Below, in pieces: positions 36,499-44,687 of a stretch of DNA of 64,000 nucleotides; within the stretch, counting starts at the first letter, position 1, and each line of letters starts with the position of its first letter. The translations under genes and the position numbers were made by a program. The DNA lies in the NCBI RefSeq assembly GCF_050908845.1, contig NZ_CP194171.1, positions 186,001-250,000 on the forward strand, in the 5' to 3' direction. This stretch comes from Marinobacterium_D sp050908845 (GTDB taxonomy: Bacteria > Pseudomonadota > Gammaproteobacteria > Pseudomonadales > Balneatricaceae). The notes beneath the pieces are model-generated. The model searched no databases. It saw only the letters and a list, made by a program, of their open reading frames with translations, and was not told the origin of the DNA.

Positions 36499-36637
36499 GC
36501 GTCCTGACCGCCGGGCCCCGGCAGGGGCTCCGATTACCGCAAACGGTTAATTTCGTTACGGTATTTTTGTTGCACTTTGATGACTCTTTGTTAGGATTGG
36601 GGCTCAATCTTTCAGCAAGCAGCAATGAGAGTATCAA

Positions 36638-38713
36638 GTGGCAAACGTACCTGAGCAAGGCACTGTTTGCGCTGAAGCAGAGGCGGCGCTGCAGAGCCTG
36701 CAATCGTCTCCGCTGGGCGCCTGTATCCTCGACGTCCATGGGCGATGCCAGGGCAGTAACCCGGCACTGACCTCCCTCATTTCACTGTCACCATCCCTCC
36801 CCCAGACGCACGATTTCTTTCTACACAGCGCCTCCGCCAACCAGCTTCTTAGCCAACTGAACGTTCTTTTTAGCGGTACTCAAGCCAGCTTTTCTCTCAA
36901 CCAATACCGCCTTTACGGTGATGAATCCCTTGATCTGCAACTGCATGCCTCCGCGATCCACAATCAGCAGGGAGAGGTCTGCGCCGCACTGGTACTTGTT
37001 CAGGACGACCGTATACACAGGAAGCGTGAGCTGGAGCTCAAGCAGTTTTCCAACGCCGTGGAGAACAGTGGCAGCGCAGTCGTCATCACCGATGCCCGCG
37101 GGCATATCGAGTATATAAACCCGCGCTTTAGCGATATCACCGGCTACGACCTCTACGAGGTGATCGGACGCAAACCCTCTTTCCTCAAATCCGGTAATAC
37201 ACCCGACGAGGTCTACGCCAACCTCTGGGGGACGGTTCTGAGTCACCGCAAATGGCGCGGCACCCTGCATAACCGCCGGAAAGACGGGCTGCTTTACTGG
37301 AGTTTCCAGTCGATCTCTCCGATCGTGGATGAGGATGGCAAACTCACCAATATCGTCTCGGTCAGCGACGATATAACCCAGTTGAAAGAGCATCAGCAGC
37401 AGATGGAACGCCTGGCGTTCTTCGACCCCCTGACCGACCTGGGCAATCGACGCCATTTCCGGGATCAGCTCGAGGAGCTGATCGGCAGTCCCGGCGACAA
37501 GCTGAACGCGTTGCTGCTGCTCGATCTGGACCATTTCAAGAAGATCAACGACACCATGGGTCATGAGGCGGGCGATACACTGCTGCGTACAGTCGCCAAT
37601 CGCCTGCGCTTCTGCATCAACACGCCCCATACCGTCTTCCGTCTGGGCGGTGACGAGTTTGCCGTGCTGCTGCGCAACCTCAGCTCCCTAGACGTCATTC
37701 GGCGCTACTGTGACGATATCATCGAGCTCCTGGCCCAGCCGCTCGATATCCGCATGCACCAGGTCAGAGTCACCGTCAGCGTCGGTATTACGCTGGTCGG
37801 AATCGATGCCATGGACGTCAGTGGCCTGCTGCGAAACGGCGATCTGGCGATGTACCGGGCCAAACATGTGGGCCGCAACACCTACCAGTTCTACACCGCC
37901 GAAATGAACGCCGCTGCTCACCGGGCGATGACACTGGAACATGACCTGCGCCGGGCGCTGGACCGCAACGAACTGGAGCTGGTCTACCAGCCCCAGATCG
38001 ATCTGCAGAGCGGTGAGATGATCGGGATGGAAGCGTTGATGCGCTGGTACCACCCCACGGAAGGCGCTATCTCACCGGCCGAATTCATCCCCATGGCTGA
38101 AGAGACCGGCCTTATCATTCAGATGGGACGCTGGGCGCTCTGGCAGGCCTGCCGTGATGGCTGCAGGGTACGCCATCAGCTGCAGCGGGATATCCATATC
38201 GCCGTCAACATTTCCGCACGTCAGTTTGACGATCAGGGGCTGGCGTCCTGCATCGAATCGGTACTGGCTGACACCGGACTGCCTCCCCATGCCCTGGAGC
38301 TTGAGATTACCGAGGGACTGATGATGGAGGACTACCGCCATTCGCTGACACTGCTGCAGAAGCTGAGAGGCCTCGGCATCAGCCTGGCCATCGACGACTT
38401 CGGCACCGGTTACTCCTCGCTGAGCTATCTTAAGAAGATGCCGGTACAGGTGCTCAAGATCGACCGCTCTTTCGTGCAGGGGCTGCCAGAGGATCGTGAC
38501 GACCTGGCCATCACCTCAACGATCATCCTGATGGCACGCCAACTGGGCCTGCAGGTACTGGCCGAGGGCATAGAAAGCGAAGAACAGCGCCAGTATCTGG
38601 TCGCATCCGGCTGTCGCATGGGACAGGGCTTCCTGTTCGATCGTCCACAGCCCGTTCAGGCTGTCATCGAACGCTATAGTCACGAACCTGCCGGCCAACT
38701 CCAGCCCCAATAA
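36638..38713 (+). CDS. PAS-GGDEF-EAL c-di-GMP protein
   Basis: Cytoplasmic protein of 691 residues: an N-terminal PAS-like segment, a PAS domain with PAC (about 130-250; SGSAVVITDARGHIEYINPRF), GGDEF (about 260-415) and EAL (about 425-680). The cyclase site RLGGDEF is intact, but the RxxD inhibitory site is absent. The EAL region has GMEALMRWYHP, DDFGTGYSS, VLKIDRSF and EGIES. Both activities are possible. It starts at GTG 36638, with a GAGAG element upstream, and is monocistronic. Confidence 0.88.
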   Translation: MANVPEQGTVCAEAEAALQSLQSSPLGACILDVHGRCQGSNPALTSLISLSPSLPQTHDFFLHSASANQLLSQLNVLFSGTQASFSLNQYRLYGDESLDLQLHASAIHNQQGEVCAALVLVQDDRIHRKRELELKQFSNAVENSGSAVVITDARGHIEYINPRFSDITGYDLYEVIGRKPSFLKSGNTPDEVYANLWGTVLSHRKWRGTLHNRRKDGLLYWSFQSISPIVDEDGKLTNIVSVSDDITQLKEHQQQMERLAFFDPLTDLGNRRHFRDQLEELIGSPGDKLNALLLLDLDHFKKINDTMGHEAGDTLLRTVANRLRFCINTPHTVFRLGGDEFAVLLRNLSSLDVIRRYCDDIIELLAQPLDIRMHQVRVTVSVGITLVGIDAMDVSGLLRNGDLAMYRAKHVGRNTYQFYTAEMNAAAHRAMTLEHDLRRALDRNELELVYQPQIDLQSGEMIGMEALMRWYHPTEGAISPAEFIPMAEETGLIIQMGRWALWQACRDGCRVRHQLQRDIHIAVNISARQFDDQGLASCIESVLADTGLPPHALELEITEGLMMEDYRHSLTLLQKLRGLGISLAIDDFGTGYSSLSYLKKMPVQVLKIDRSFVQGLPEDRDDLAITSTIILMARQLGLQVLAEGIESEEQRQYLVASGCRMGQGFLFDRPQPVQAVIERYSHEPAGQLQPQ

Positions 38714-38892
38714 CCTTCGCAGCATTTATCCACAGGCCAGAAGAATCTCGCAACAAATATAATTACTTGTTAAATAACAGTTATTTTTAATAATGCCTGC
38801 GATTTCCATAAAATAACCACACACTTATCCAAAGCGGTAGAATCCTTTACAAGCGTCTAAACTGGTAACAACAGGGACTCTTGGAGGCGGCC

Positions 38893-39915
38893 ATGTTTGT
38901 CATCCGTCCTATCGAACACCGCGATTTGGAGATTCTTTATCAGATAGCCAAGGAATCCGGGGCGGGATTCACCTCCTTGCCCACAGACGCGGATTTTCTG
39001 GCAACCAAGATCCGTCTGTCGGTGGATACCCTACGCCGCTCAGATACGGTTCCCGGGCCAGAGACTTACCTGTTCGTGCTCGAGGAGAGCGAGAGCGGGG
39101 AAATAGCCGGCACCTGCGGCATCACGGCGGCGGTGGGCCTCGATATGCCGTTCTACCATTATCATGTTGGCACGCTAGTGCACTCCTCCCGCGAGCTTGG
39201 CGTCTACAACGAGTTCAGAACCCTTAACCTGTGTAACGACTACACCGGCAGTTCCGAGCTCTGTACCCTCTACATCCGCCCGGACTTCCGGCAAAAAGGC
39301 CAGGGCGTTCTGCTCTCCAAGTCGCGTTTCCTGTTCATGGCGGAAAACCCCGCCCGCTTTGATGACCGAGTTATTGCTGAAATGCGGGGCTTTACCGACG
39401 AGCAGAACACCAACCCGTTCTGGGAGGGGCTGGGCCGGCACTTTTTCTCCATGGACTATGATCGCGCCGATTACCTCACCGGGGCCGGCAACAAGGTGTT
39501 TATCGCCGAGCTGATGCCGAAACACTCGATTTACATCCACCTGCTGCCCGAAGAAGCGCAGGCGATCATCGGCAAGGTTCACCCCAATACGCAGCCCGCC
39601 TGCGAGATGTTGAAAAAAGAGGGGTTCCGCTTCGAAAACTATGTGGATATTTTCGATGCCGGACCCACCCTGGCCGCCCGTCAGGGAGACATACGGGCGA
39701 TCACACAGAGTCGTCGGGTCAAGGTAAGTATCGACGATACAGCGCCCGGTGAGGACGCCGAGCGCTATCTTATCGCCAACACCCTGACAACCGGCTTTCG
39801 CTGCGTCATGGCGCAGGTGCGTCCGCGTCGCAACCTGCTGCCCCTGAGCCGCGAGCAGGCCGACTGCCTGGGGCTAAGCGAGGGTGAAGATGCCCGCCTG
39901 CTGAAGTTAGGCTGA
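38893..39915 (+). CDS. astA: Arginine N-succinyltransferase AstA
   Basis: First enzyme of the arginine succinyltransferase pathway, joining succinyl-CoA to arginine; 340 residues. FVIRPIEHRDLEILYQIA and GAGFTSLP are the family N-terminus; LCTLYIRPDFRQKGQG holds the acyl-CoA loop. The ATG at 38893 has GGAGG 6 nt upstream and is preferred to the TTG at 38881. The other ast genes are not in the window. Pseudomonas-type bacteria have two subunits (AruF/AruG); only one copy is here. It overlaps the convergent kinase gene by 9 bp. Confidence 0.92.
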   Translation: MFVIRPIEHRDLEILYQIAKESGAGFTSLPTDADFLATKIRLSVDTLRRSDTVPGPETYLFVLEESESGEIAGTCGITAAVGLDMPFYHYHVGTLVHSSRELGVYNEFRTLNLCNDYTGSSELCTLYIRPDFRQKGQGVLLSKSRFLFMAENPARFDDRVIAEMRGFTDEQNTNPFWEGLGRHFFSMDYDRADYLTGAGNKVFIAELMPKHSIYIHLLPEEAQAIIGKVHPNTQPACEMLKKEGFRFENYVDIFDAGPTLAARQGDIRAITQSRRVKVSIDDTAPGEDAERYLIANTLTTGFRCVMAQVRPRRNLLPLSREQADCLGLSEGEDARLLKLG

Positions 39916-41208
39916 CAGGCTGGACAGGGGCAGCTGTATCACGCACTCCAGGCCACCGTCCGGATGATTACGCAGGCTCAGGCGGCCTCCCAGGCGCTCT
40001 ATTGCGCGCCGGGCTATGCTGAGCCCGAGCCCGTAGCCATCGGAACCGCCGCGACCGCGCACGAACGGGTCGGTTATCCGCGCCAGCAGGGCGTCATCAA
40101 CACCGGGTCCCCGGTCCCTCAGGGTAAAACGCACACCATCCGTTTCACGTGCCGCCTTCAGGGTTAGCAGGCTGTCCGCCTCGGTATATTTGAGGGCATT
40201 ACTGATCAGGTTGGCCAGCGCACCTCTGAGCAGTTCCTCATTCAGTGACAGACGCAGGGCCGGCGGCTCCACACTCAGCCTGAACGGCCGTTCCGGCTGG
40301 GTAAAGGCCACATCGGCACGCAGCTCTTCGAGCAGCTCAGCCAGAGGGAACGGCTCGCCCTCCCGGCTGGCCTGATCAAGCCGCGACAGCGACAGGATCT
40401 TGCCGATCAGCCCGTCCAGCTGCTCACACTCCCGGTTGATTCGGCGCGCGGTGGGGTCCTCTTCGCCGAGTTTCTGCTCCGCCAGACCCGCGGCGACCTG
40501 CAGCCGGGCCAGCGGCGCTCTCAACTCATGGGACACATCCTGTAACAGGCGCTGCTGTGATGTCAGCGTATCCTCAACGTACCCCGCCATGGCATTGAAC
40601 TCCCGCGACAGCTCGCCGATCTCGTCCTGGCGCTGACTCAGACGGGTGCTGGCCCGGGTACTCAGATTCTGGTTACGGTAAAGATCCTTTGCATGGGCCC
40701 GCAACTGGTTAATCGGCCTGACGATGAGCCAGGAAAGCAGCAGCGCCGCCAAGGCTGACACAAACAGCACGATGACCGCCTGAATCGACACCATGAAGCG
40801 CAGAATCTTTTTCAGATAAAGCTCCCGGCGGGGAGCGTTGGCGATGACCTTGAGCGGCTCGCCATTCAGCCCTTCCATATCAAAGCTGACCGCCTCAGGC
40901 CCCCGGGGCGGATCGCTATCGGGGCCTAGCAGCAGCCGGTCACTCTGCGGATCAAAGATCCATACGCGTAGCGGCGGCCGGCGATGTCCATCGTGATCAT
41001 GATCATCGTCGTGACGACGACGCTCGGCCCAATCCTCACGCTCCAGCATCAAGCGCGCCTGTCCGAGCGCCCGCGTCTCCAGCAGCTCCTTGTACTGACG
41101 CTCGGCGGCAACGGCCAGCACGCTGATAACAGCAACCGCGGTGCCGGCGGCACTGACCAGCCAGATAATCAGAAAAATCTTCAGGAACAGTTTACGATGC
41201 CACTTCAT
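39907..41208 (-). CDS. Sensor histidine kinase, CpxA-like, with a His/Asp-rich periplasmic loop
   Basis: Membrane kinase of 433 residues: helix 1 (about 8-30), a short periplasmic domain to about 135, helix 2, HAMP, HisKA with SHELRAPLARL, and HATPase with NLISNALKY and GYGLGLSIA. The periplasmic domain contains RRRHDDDHDHDGHRR, an unusual cluster that could bind metal ions. It pairs with the response regulator upstream (4-bp ATGA overlap). The signal sensed is inferred to be envelope or metal stress. Confidence 0.88.
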   Translation of the reverse strand: MKWHRKLFLKIFLIIWLVSAAGTAVAVISVLAVAAERQYKELLETRALGQARLMLEREDWAERRRHDDDHDHDGHRRPPLRVWIFDPQSDRLLLGPDSDPPRGPEAVSFDMEGLNGEPLKVIANAPRRELYLKKILRFMVSIQAVIVLFVSALAALLLSWLIVRPINQLRAHAKDLYRNQNLSTRASTRLSQRQDEIGELSREFNAMAGYVEDTLTSQQRLLQDVSHELRAPLARLQVAAGLAEQKLGEEDPTARRINRECEQLDGLIGKILSLSRLDQASREGEPFPLAELLEELRADVAFTQPERPFRLSVEPPALRLSLNEELLRGALANLISNALKYTEADSLLTLKAARETDGVRFTLRDRGPGVDDALLARITDPFVRGRGGSDGYGLGLSIARRAIERLGGRLSLRNHPDGGLECVIQLPLSSLSA

Positions 41209-41924
41209 GCATGATCCTTCAGGAACTGGTAGCCCTGGCCGCGAACGGTTTTGATCAGCTCCCTGTCCGGCCCCAGCTGGGCTGCAAGCTTCTGCCGGAC
41301 CCGGCTGACATGCACATCCAGCGCCCGGTCATAAGCTGTCAGCTTGCGGTGCAGTACAAGCTCGGTCAGCTGCTCCTTGCTCATCACGGTGCCAGCGCTG
41401 TTCATCAGGTAGGCGAGCACATTGAACTCGGCACTGGTCATCTCCAGCACGGCCTCACCCGCCCTGACCTCGCGCGCGCCCGGATCCAGGCGTATACCAA
41501 ACGCCGCCACCGGCTGCTCCGGAAACAGGCTCTTCTGTGCGGGCAGCTCCTGCAGTGATGAGCGCCTCAGCACCGCCCGGACCCGCGCCAGCAGCTCCCG
41601 TGGATTGCAGGGTTTACCGAGGTAGTCATCGGCCCCCATCTCCAGCCCCAGGATACGGTCGATCTCGTCGCCCCGCCCGGTCAGCATAATCACCGGCGTC
41701 TGTACCCGTGGACGCAGCTGCTGCAACAGCTCCAGACCACTGGCACCGGGCATCTGAATATCCAGTATCAGCAGATCCCAGCTCGACTCTACGCCAAGTA
41801 GCTCCAGCGCCTCTTCCGCCGAATGACAGGCGTCAACCCGGTAACCCTCGTGGCCAAGATAATCTTTCAGCAGCTCACACAGATCCCGGTCATCATCGAT
41901 AATCAGCAGCCGTTCGTTACTCAC
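41205..41924 (-). CDS. Response regulator, CpxR-like (OmpR family)
   Basis: Receiver plus winged-helix DNA-binding protein of 239 residues. The phospho-acceptor is Asp55 in LLILDIQMPG, with the acidic pocket IIDDDRD and the conserved Lys in DYLGKPCNPRELLARV. The output domain has MTSAEFNVLAYLM and the AYDRALDVHVSRVRQKL recognition helix of the OmpR/CpxR class. It starts with GTG behind AGGAGA. A perfect CpxR box lies in the gap to the divergent Spy-like gene, so CpxR-type specificity is likely. Confidence 0.9.
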   Translation of the reverse strand: MSNERLLIIDDDRDLCELLKDYLGHEGYRVDACHSAEEALELLGVESSWDLLILDIQMPGASGLELLQQLRPRVQTPVIMLTGRGDEIDRILGLEMGADDYLGKPCNPRELLARVRAVLRRSSLQELPAQKSLFPEQPVAAFGIRLDPGAREVRAGEAVLEMTSAEFNVLAYLMNSAGTVMSKEQLTELVLHRKLTAYDRALDVHVSRVRQKLAAQLGPDRELIKTVRGQGYQFLKDHA

Positions 41925-41985
41925 GTTGTCTCCTCAACCTTTCCATGCCTGCATATTAAGCCGTCGGGACACCGACCGGGGCGCC

Positions 41986-42000
41986 TTTACCAAACTTTAC
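41986..42000 (-). promoter_or_regulatory. CpxR box
   Basis: TTTAC-CAAAC-TTTAC reads on the minus strand as GTAAA-N5-GTAAA, the exact CpxR-binding consensus. It lies between the response-regulator gene (start 41924) and the Spy/CpxP-like gene (start 42077), and can serve both. Confidence 0.82.
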
Positions 42001-42076
42001 TCCCTGCTAACCCAACTTAGCAGTGACCGGTCGCATACTGCATCCATCAACGATAAAGACAGCGAGGAGAAACACC

Positions 42077-42544
42077 ATGCGTAAATTAATTATCGGCGGT
42101 ATCACCGCAGCCCTGCTGGCCACGTCTGCCGTTGGCATGGCCTCAAGCTATGAGAAAGGCGAGTATCGCGGCGATCGTATGGCCAGCAAGCTGGGCTTGA
42201 GCGAAGAGCAGCAGACACAGATGAAAGCGCTCTGGGACGAACACCGTGAAGCACGTAAGGAGATGCGAGACGAAATGCGCGACCAACGCGGCGGACTGCG
42301 GGATCTGGACCCGACATCCGACAGCTACCAGGCGGATGTGCAGAATCTGATCGAGCAGACCCAGGCCCGGGTAGCCGAACGTATTCAGCAGCGTGCCGAT
42401 ATGCGTGTGCAGATGGCTGAAATCCTGACACCGGAACAGATGCAGCAGTTTCAGGAGATGCGCGGCGAGCGCGGCTGGAAACATGACGGCGAGCGCGGCC
42501 ACGGCGACTTCAAAGGTCATCACGGCGAGCGTGACTGCCGCTAA
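42077..42544 (+). CDS. Spy/CpxP-family periplasmic protein with His-rich tail
   Basis: Periplasmic chaperone-like protein of 155 residues, starting at the ATG 42077 with GAGGAG 7 nt upstream. A signal peptide (MRKLIIGGITAALLATSAVGMA) is followed by a helical domain with the LTxxQ motifs LSEEQQTQM and LTPEQMQQF. The tail KHDGERGHGDFKGHHGERD is rich in histidine, as in the zinc-binding ZraP. It is divergent from the two-component genes and has a CpxR box upstream, so it probably acts as a stress-induced feedback partner. Confidence 0.86.
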   Translation: MRKLIIGGITAALLATSAVGMASSYEKGEYRGDRMASKLGLSEEQQTQMKALWDEHREARKEMRDEMRDQRGGLRDLDPTSDSYQADVQNLIEQTQARVAERIQQRADMRVQMAEILTPEQMQQFQEMRGERGWKHDGERGHGDFKGHHGERDCR

Positions 42545-42576
42545 ATCCGGCTAGCCGGACACAACATTCACACCCC

Positions 42577-42604
42577 AAACGGCCGGTTTTATACCGGCCG
42601 TTTT
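42577..42604 (+). terminator. Terminator of the Spy/CpxP-like gene
   Basis: AAACGGCCGGT pairs with ACCGGCCGTTT around TTTAT, followed by T residues. Confidence 0.85.
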
Positions 42605-42662
42605 AGGTTAAGCCGCAGCGGAATCGTTTACTGGAAACCTGGCCGACGGGAATCAGCTACTG

Positions 42663-42670
42663 TGCTAGCA
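42663..42670. promoter_or_regulatory. Palindrome TGCTAGCA upstream of the GntR gene
   Basis: An 8-bp palindrome TGCTAGCA is followed by a partial repeat (TGCTATCA at about 42677-42684), 50 bp before the GntR regulator. The same core occurs in the promoter region of the ABC operon at 49383-49430, so this is probably its autoregulatory operator. Confidence 0.6.
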
Positions 42671-42718
42671 GTTTCTGCTATCATTTGCTGCGCAGTATGA
42701 AGATCACTGACTTAAAAT

Positions 42719-43429
42719 TTGTTTTATCGATTCGTGAGTCGGCCCGTGACACCCAAGCAACGTGAAATAAACCGTATTATCGAGCGCCTCTCCCAGGCGA
42801 TCGCCCAGCATAAACTCCCCCCCGGTATGCGCCTGGTCGAAGCCCAGCTGGTCGAAGCTTTGGACGCCAACCGCAACCATGTGCAGGCCGCCCTGCAGCG
42901 GCTGTCGATGCTGCACATCGTCACTATTGAAGCGAACCGGGGCGCCAGCGTGGCCAAGCCCACAGCACAGGAGGCGCGGGATGTGTTTGCCGCCCGTCGT
43001 GCCGTGGAGCGTGGCATAGTTGAAGCGATTACCCAGGATAAGCTGGAGCGCAATCGCGACCGTATAGACGCTCACATGGCGCGGGAAAAGCAGGCCACCG
43101 ACGGCGAAGACCGCCGCGATATCGTGCGCTCGCTGAGCGACTTTCACCTGCTGCTGGCGGAGATTTCCGAGAATACGGTGCTGCGCGAGATCCTGCAGAA
43201 CCTGATGACCCGCAGCTCGCTGATCGTCAGCCTGTATCAGCGCAACGACCAGCCACCCTGCCAGCACGATGAACATGGCCAGATTATCGCCGCCCTGGCC
43301 GAGGGCGACCGCTCACGAGCCCATGAACTGATGATCGAGCACCTCAACCACCTGGAAAGCGAGCTGGACCTGTCCGGCTATCAAGCCACGCCCGACAGCC
43401 TCCAGGCCCTGCTTACAACGGCGGAATAA
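42719..43429 (+). CDS. GntR-family (FadR/FCD) transcriptional regulator
   Basis: Regulator of about 236 residues with an N-terminal winged helix (REINRIIERLSQAIAQHKL, VEALDANRNHVQAALQRL) and a C-terminal all-helical FCD ligand domain with the metal-site residues of SDFHLLL, EHGQII and MIEHLNH. The start is uncertain: TTG 42719, GTG 42734 and GTG 42746 are all in frame. It ends convergent to the amidohydrolase gene. Shared TGCTAGCA palindromes suggest it controls the amidohydrolase/ABC operon. FCD domains usually bind organic acids or metals. Confidence 0.85.
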   Translation: MFYRFVSRPVTPKQREINRIIERLSQAIAQHKLPPGMRLVEAQLVEALDANRNHVQAALQRLSMLHIVTIEANRGASVAKPTAQEARDVFAARRAVERGIVEAITQDKLERNRDRIDAHMAREKQATDGEDRRDIVRSLSDFHLLLAEISENTVLREILQNLMTRSSLIVSLYQRNDQPPCQHDEHGQIIAALAEGDRSRAHELMIEHLNHLESELDLSGYQATPDSLQALLTTAE

Positions 43430-43460
43430 CGTCTCTTCGCAAGACGGCTCAGCAAATCGA

Positions 43461-44687
43461 CTAAGGCCGGAGCAGCTCTGGCTGCGGCCGGGAGAAGGTC
43501 TGCCGTCCGCCCTTGAAACCCTGTGTGGGCTGACTCAGGTCGCGCACCACCCCCGCCCGGTTATCCACAGCCAGAGTGATAAAGTCGGCACGGCAGCCGG
43601 GCTTGAGCCCGTAACGGTCCAGCCCCAGCAGTCGCGCCGACTCCACCGATACCCAATCCAGACAGCGCTCGAAGTCCGCCGGCGTGCCGAGCTGCGCCAC
43701 GTTGGCAAAGAGATTCGCCTGGCGTACCAGCGACATATCGCCGAACGGCGTGAACGGATTAGAGATGTTGTTGGTAGAGATCGAGCAGCAGACCCCGGCA
43801 TCGCTGAGCCGATGCAACGGACTGACACCCCGCGGCACCAGATGATCCTGGCCGCGTCCATTCAGGTAGAGATCGGTGGCCGGCAGCGCCGTCACCGCGA
43901 TACCCGCTTTCACCAGGCTGGTGGATACCTCGGCAAGCCTTGCCGGCGGCAGGGCCGACAGCTTGGTGGCATGGCCGATGGTGACCCGCCCCTGCCACTG
44001 CCGCCGCAGACAGGCATCCACCACGGCGGGGATCAGGCTGTTGGCCGGGTTCAGGTCAAAATCCAGGTGGAAATCCAGATCCAGGTCACGCTCTAGCGCG
44101 ATATCGAACAGGCGCTCGATCTGCGCCACCGGCTCGCTGTCGGTGTAGGGACAGCCGCCCAGCAGATCGGCGCCGCGATCCAGTGCCTCAAGCAGCAGCG
44201 CCTCGGTACCTGGGTTGTTGAACATCCCCTCCTGTGGAAAGACACAAACCTGCAGCGTGATCGCCCAGCGGTACTCCTGCTTCAGCCGCAGAACCGCCTC
44301 CAGCCCCTTTAAGCCGATCACCGGGTCGATCTCCACGTGGGTTCGCATCCAGGTCGTACCCTGCAGAATCGCCTTTTCCAGCGTATGCCTGCCGCGCTGA
44401 TAGATATCTTCAGGATCGAACGCCTGCTTGGCCCTGGCGGTTTCGCTGATCGCTTCCTGCAACGATCCCTCCACCAGGCGGCAGCGATCCATGATGCACG
44501 CCTTGTCCAGGTGTACGTGGGTTTCGATCAGGCCCGGCAGCACCAGCTGCCCCCGGAGGTCGATCTCAGCATCCGCCGCAGCGTCTTCGGGCGCGGCGAT
44601 AAACTGTCCGCTGGCATCGACCCAGAGCTCGCTGAGCTGATCCGGGTTTTCCGGCAGGCGCAGATTGATAAAACGGGTCAGGCTCAT
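43461..44687 (-). CDS. Cytosine-deaminase-like amidohydrolase of unknown substrate
   Basis: Metal-dependent hydrolase fold of 408 residues. The metal motif THVHLDK, the THVEID strand, HLDFDLNP and the GHATKLS His lie in the order of the CodA/AtzB group. Where CodA has the catalytic Asp in HDDVFDPW, this protein has TNNISNPF, so the expected Asp position is Asn. Either activity is changed or the alignment hides another acid. It overlaps the transporter fusion gene by 4 bp (ATGA), so its substrate is most likely what the ABC system imports. Cytosine itself is not implied. Confidence 0.82.
   Translation of the reverse strand: MSLTRFINLRLPENPDQLSELWVDASGQFIAAPEDAAADAEIDLRGQLVLPGLIETHVHLDKACIMDRCRLVEGSLQEAISETARAKQAFDPEDIYQRGRHTLEKAILQGTTWMRTHVEIDPVIGLKGLEAVLRLKQEYRWAITLQVCVFPQEGMFNNPGTEALLLEALDRGADLLGGCPYTDSEPVAQIERLFDIALERDLDLDFHLDFDLNPANSLIPAVVDACLRRQWQGRVTIGHATKLSALPPARLAEVSTSLVKAGIAVTALPATDLYLNGRGQDHLVPRGVSPLHRLSDAGVCCSISTNNISNPFTPFGDMSLVRQANLFANVAQLGTPADFERCLDWVSVESARLLGLDRYGLKPGCRADFITLAVDNRAGVVRDLSQPTQGFKGGRQTFSRPQPELLRP

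Noticed and set aside
43461..44687. Naming the amidohydrolase codA (cytosine deaminase)
   Set aside because: The catalytic Asp position differs and the neighbours are a HAAT transporter, not a cytosine permease; only family resemblance is supported.
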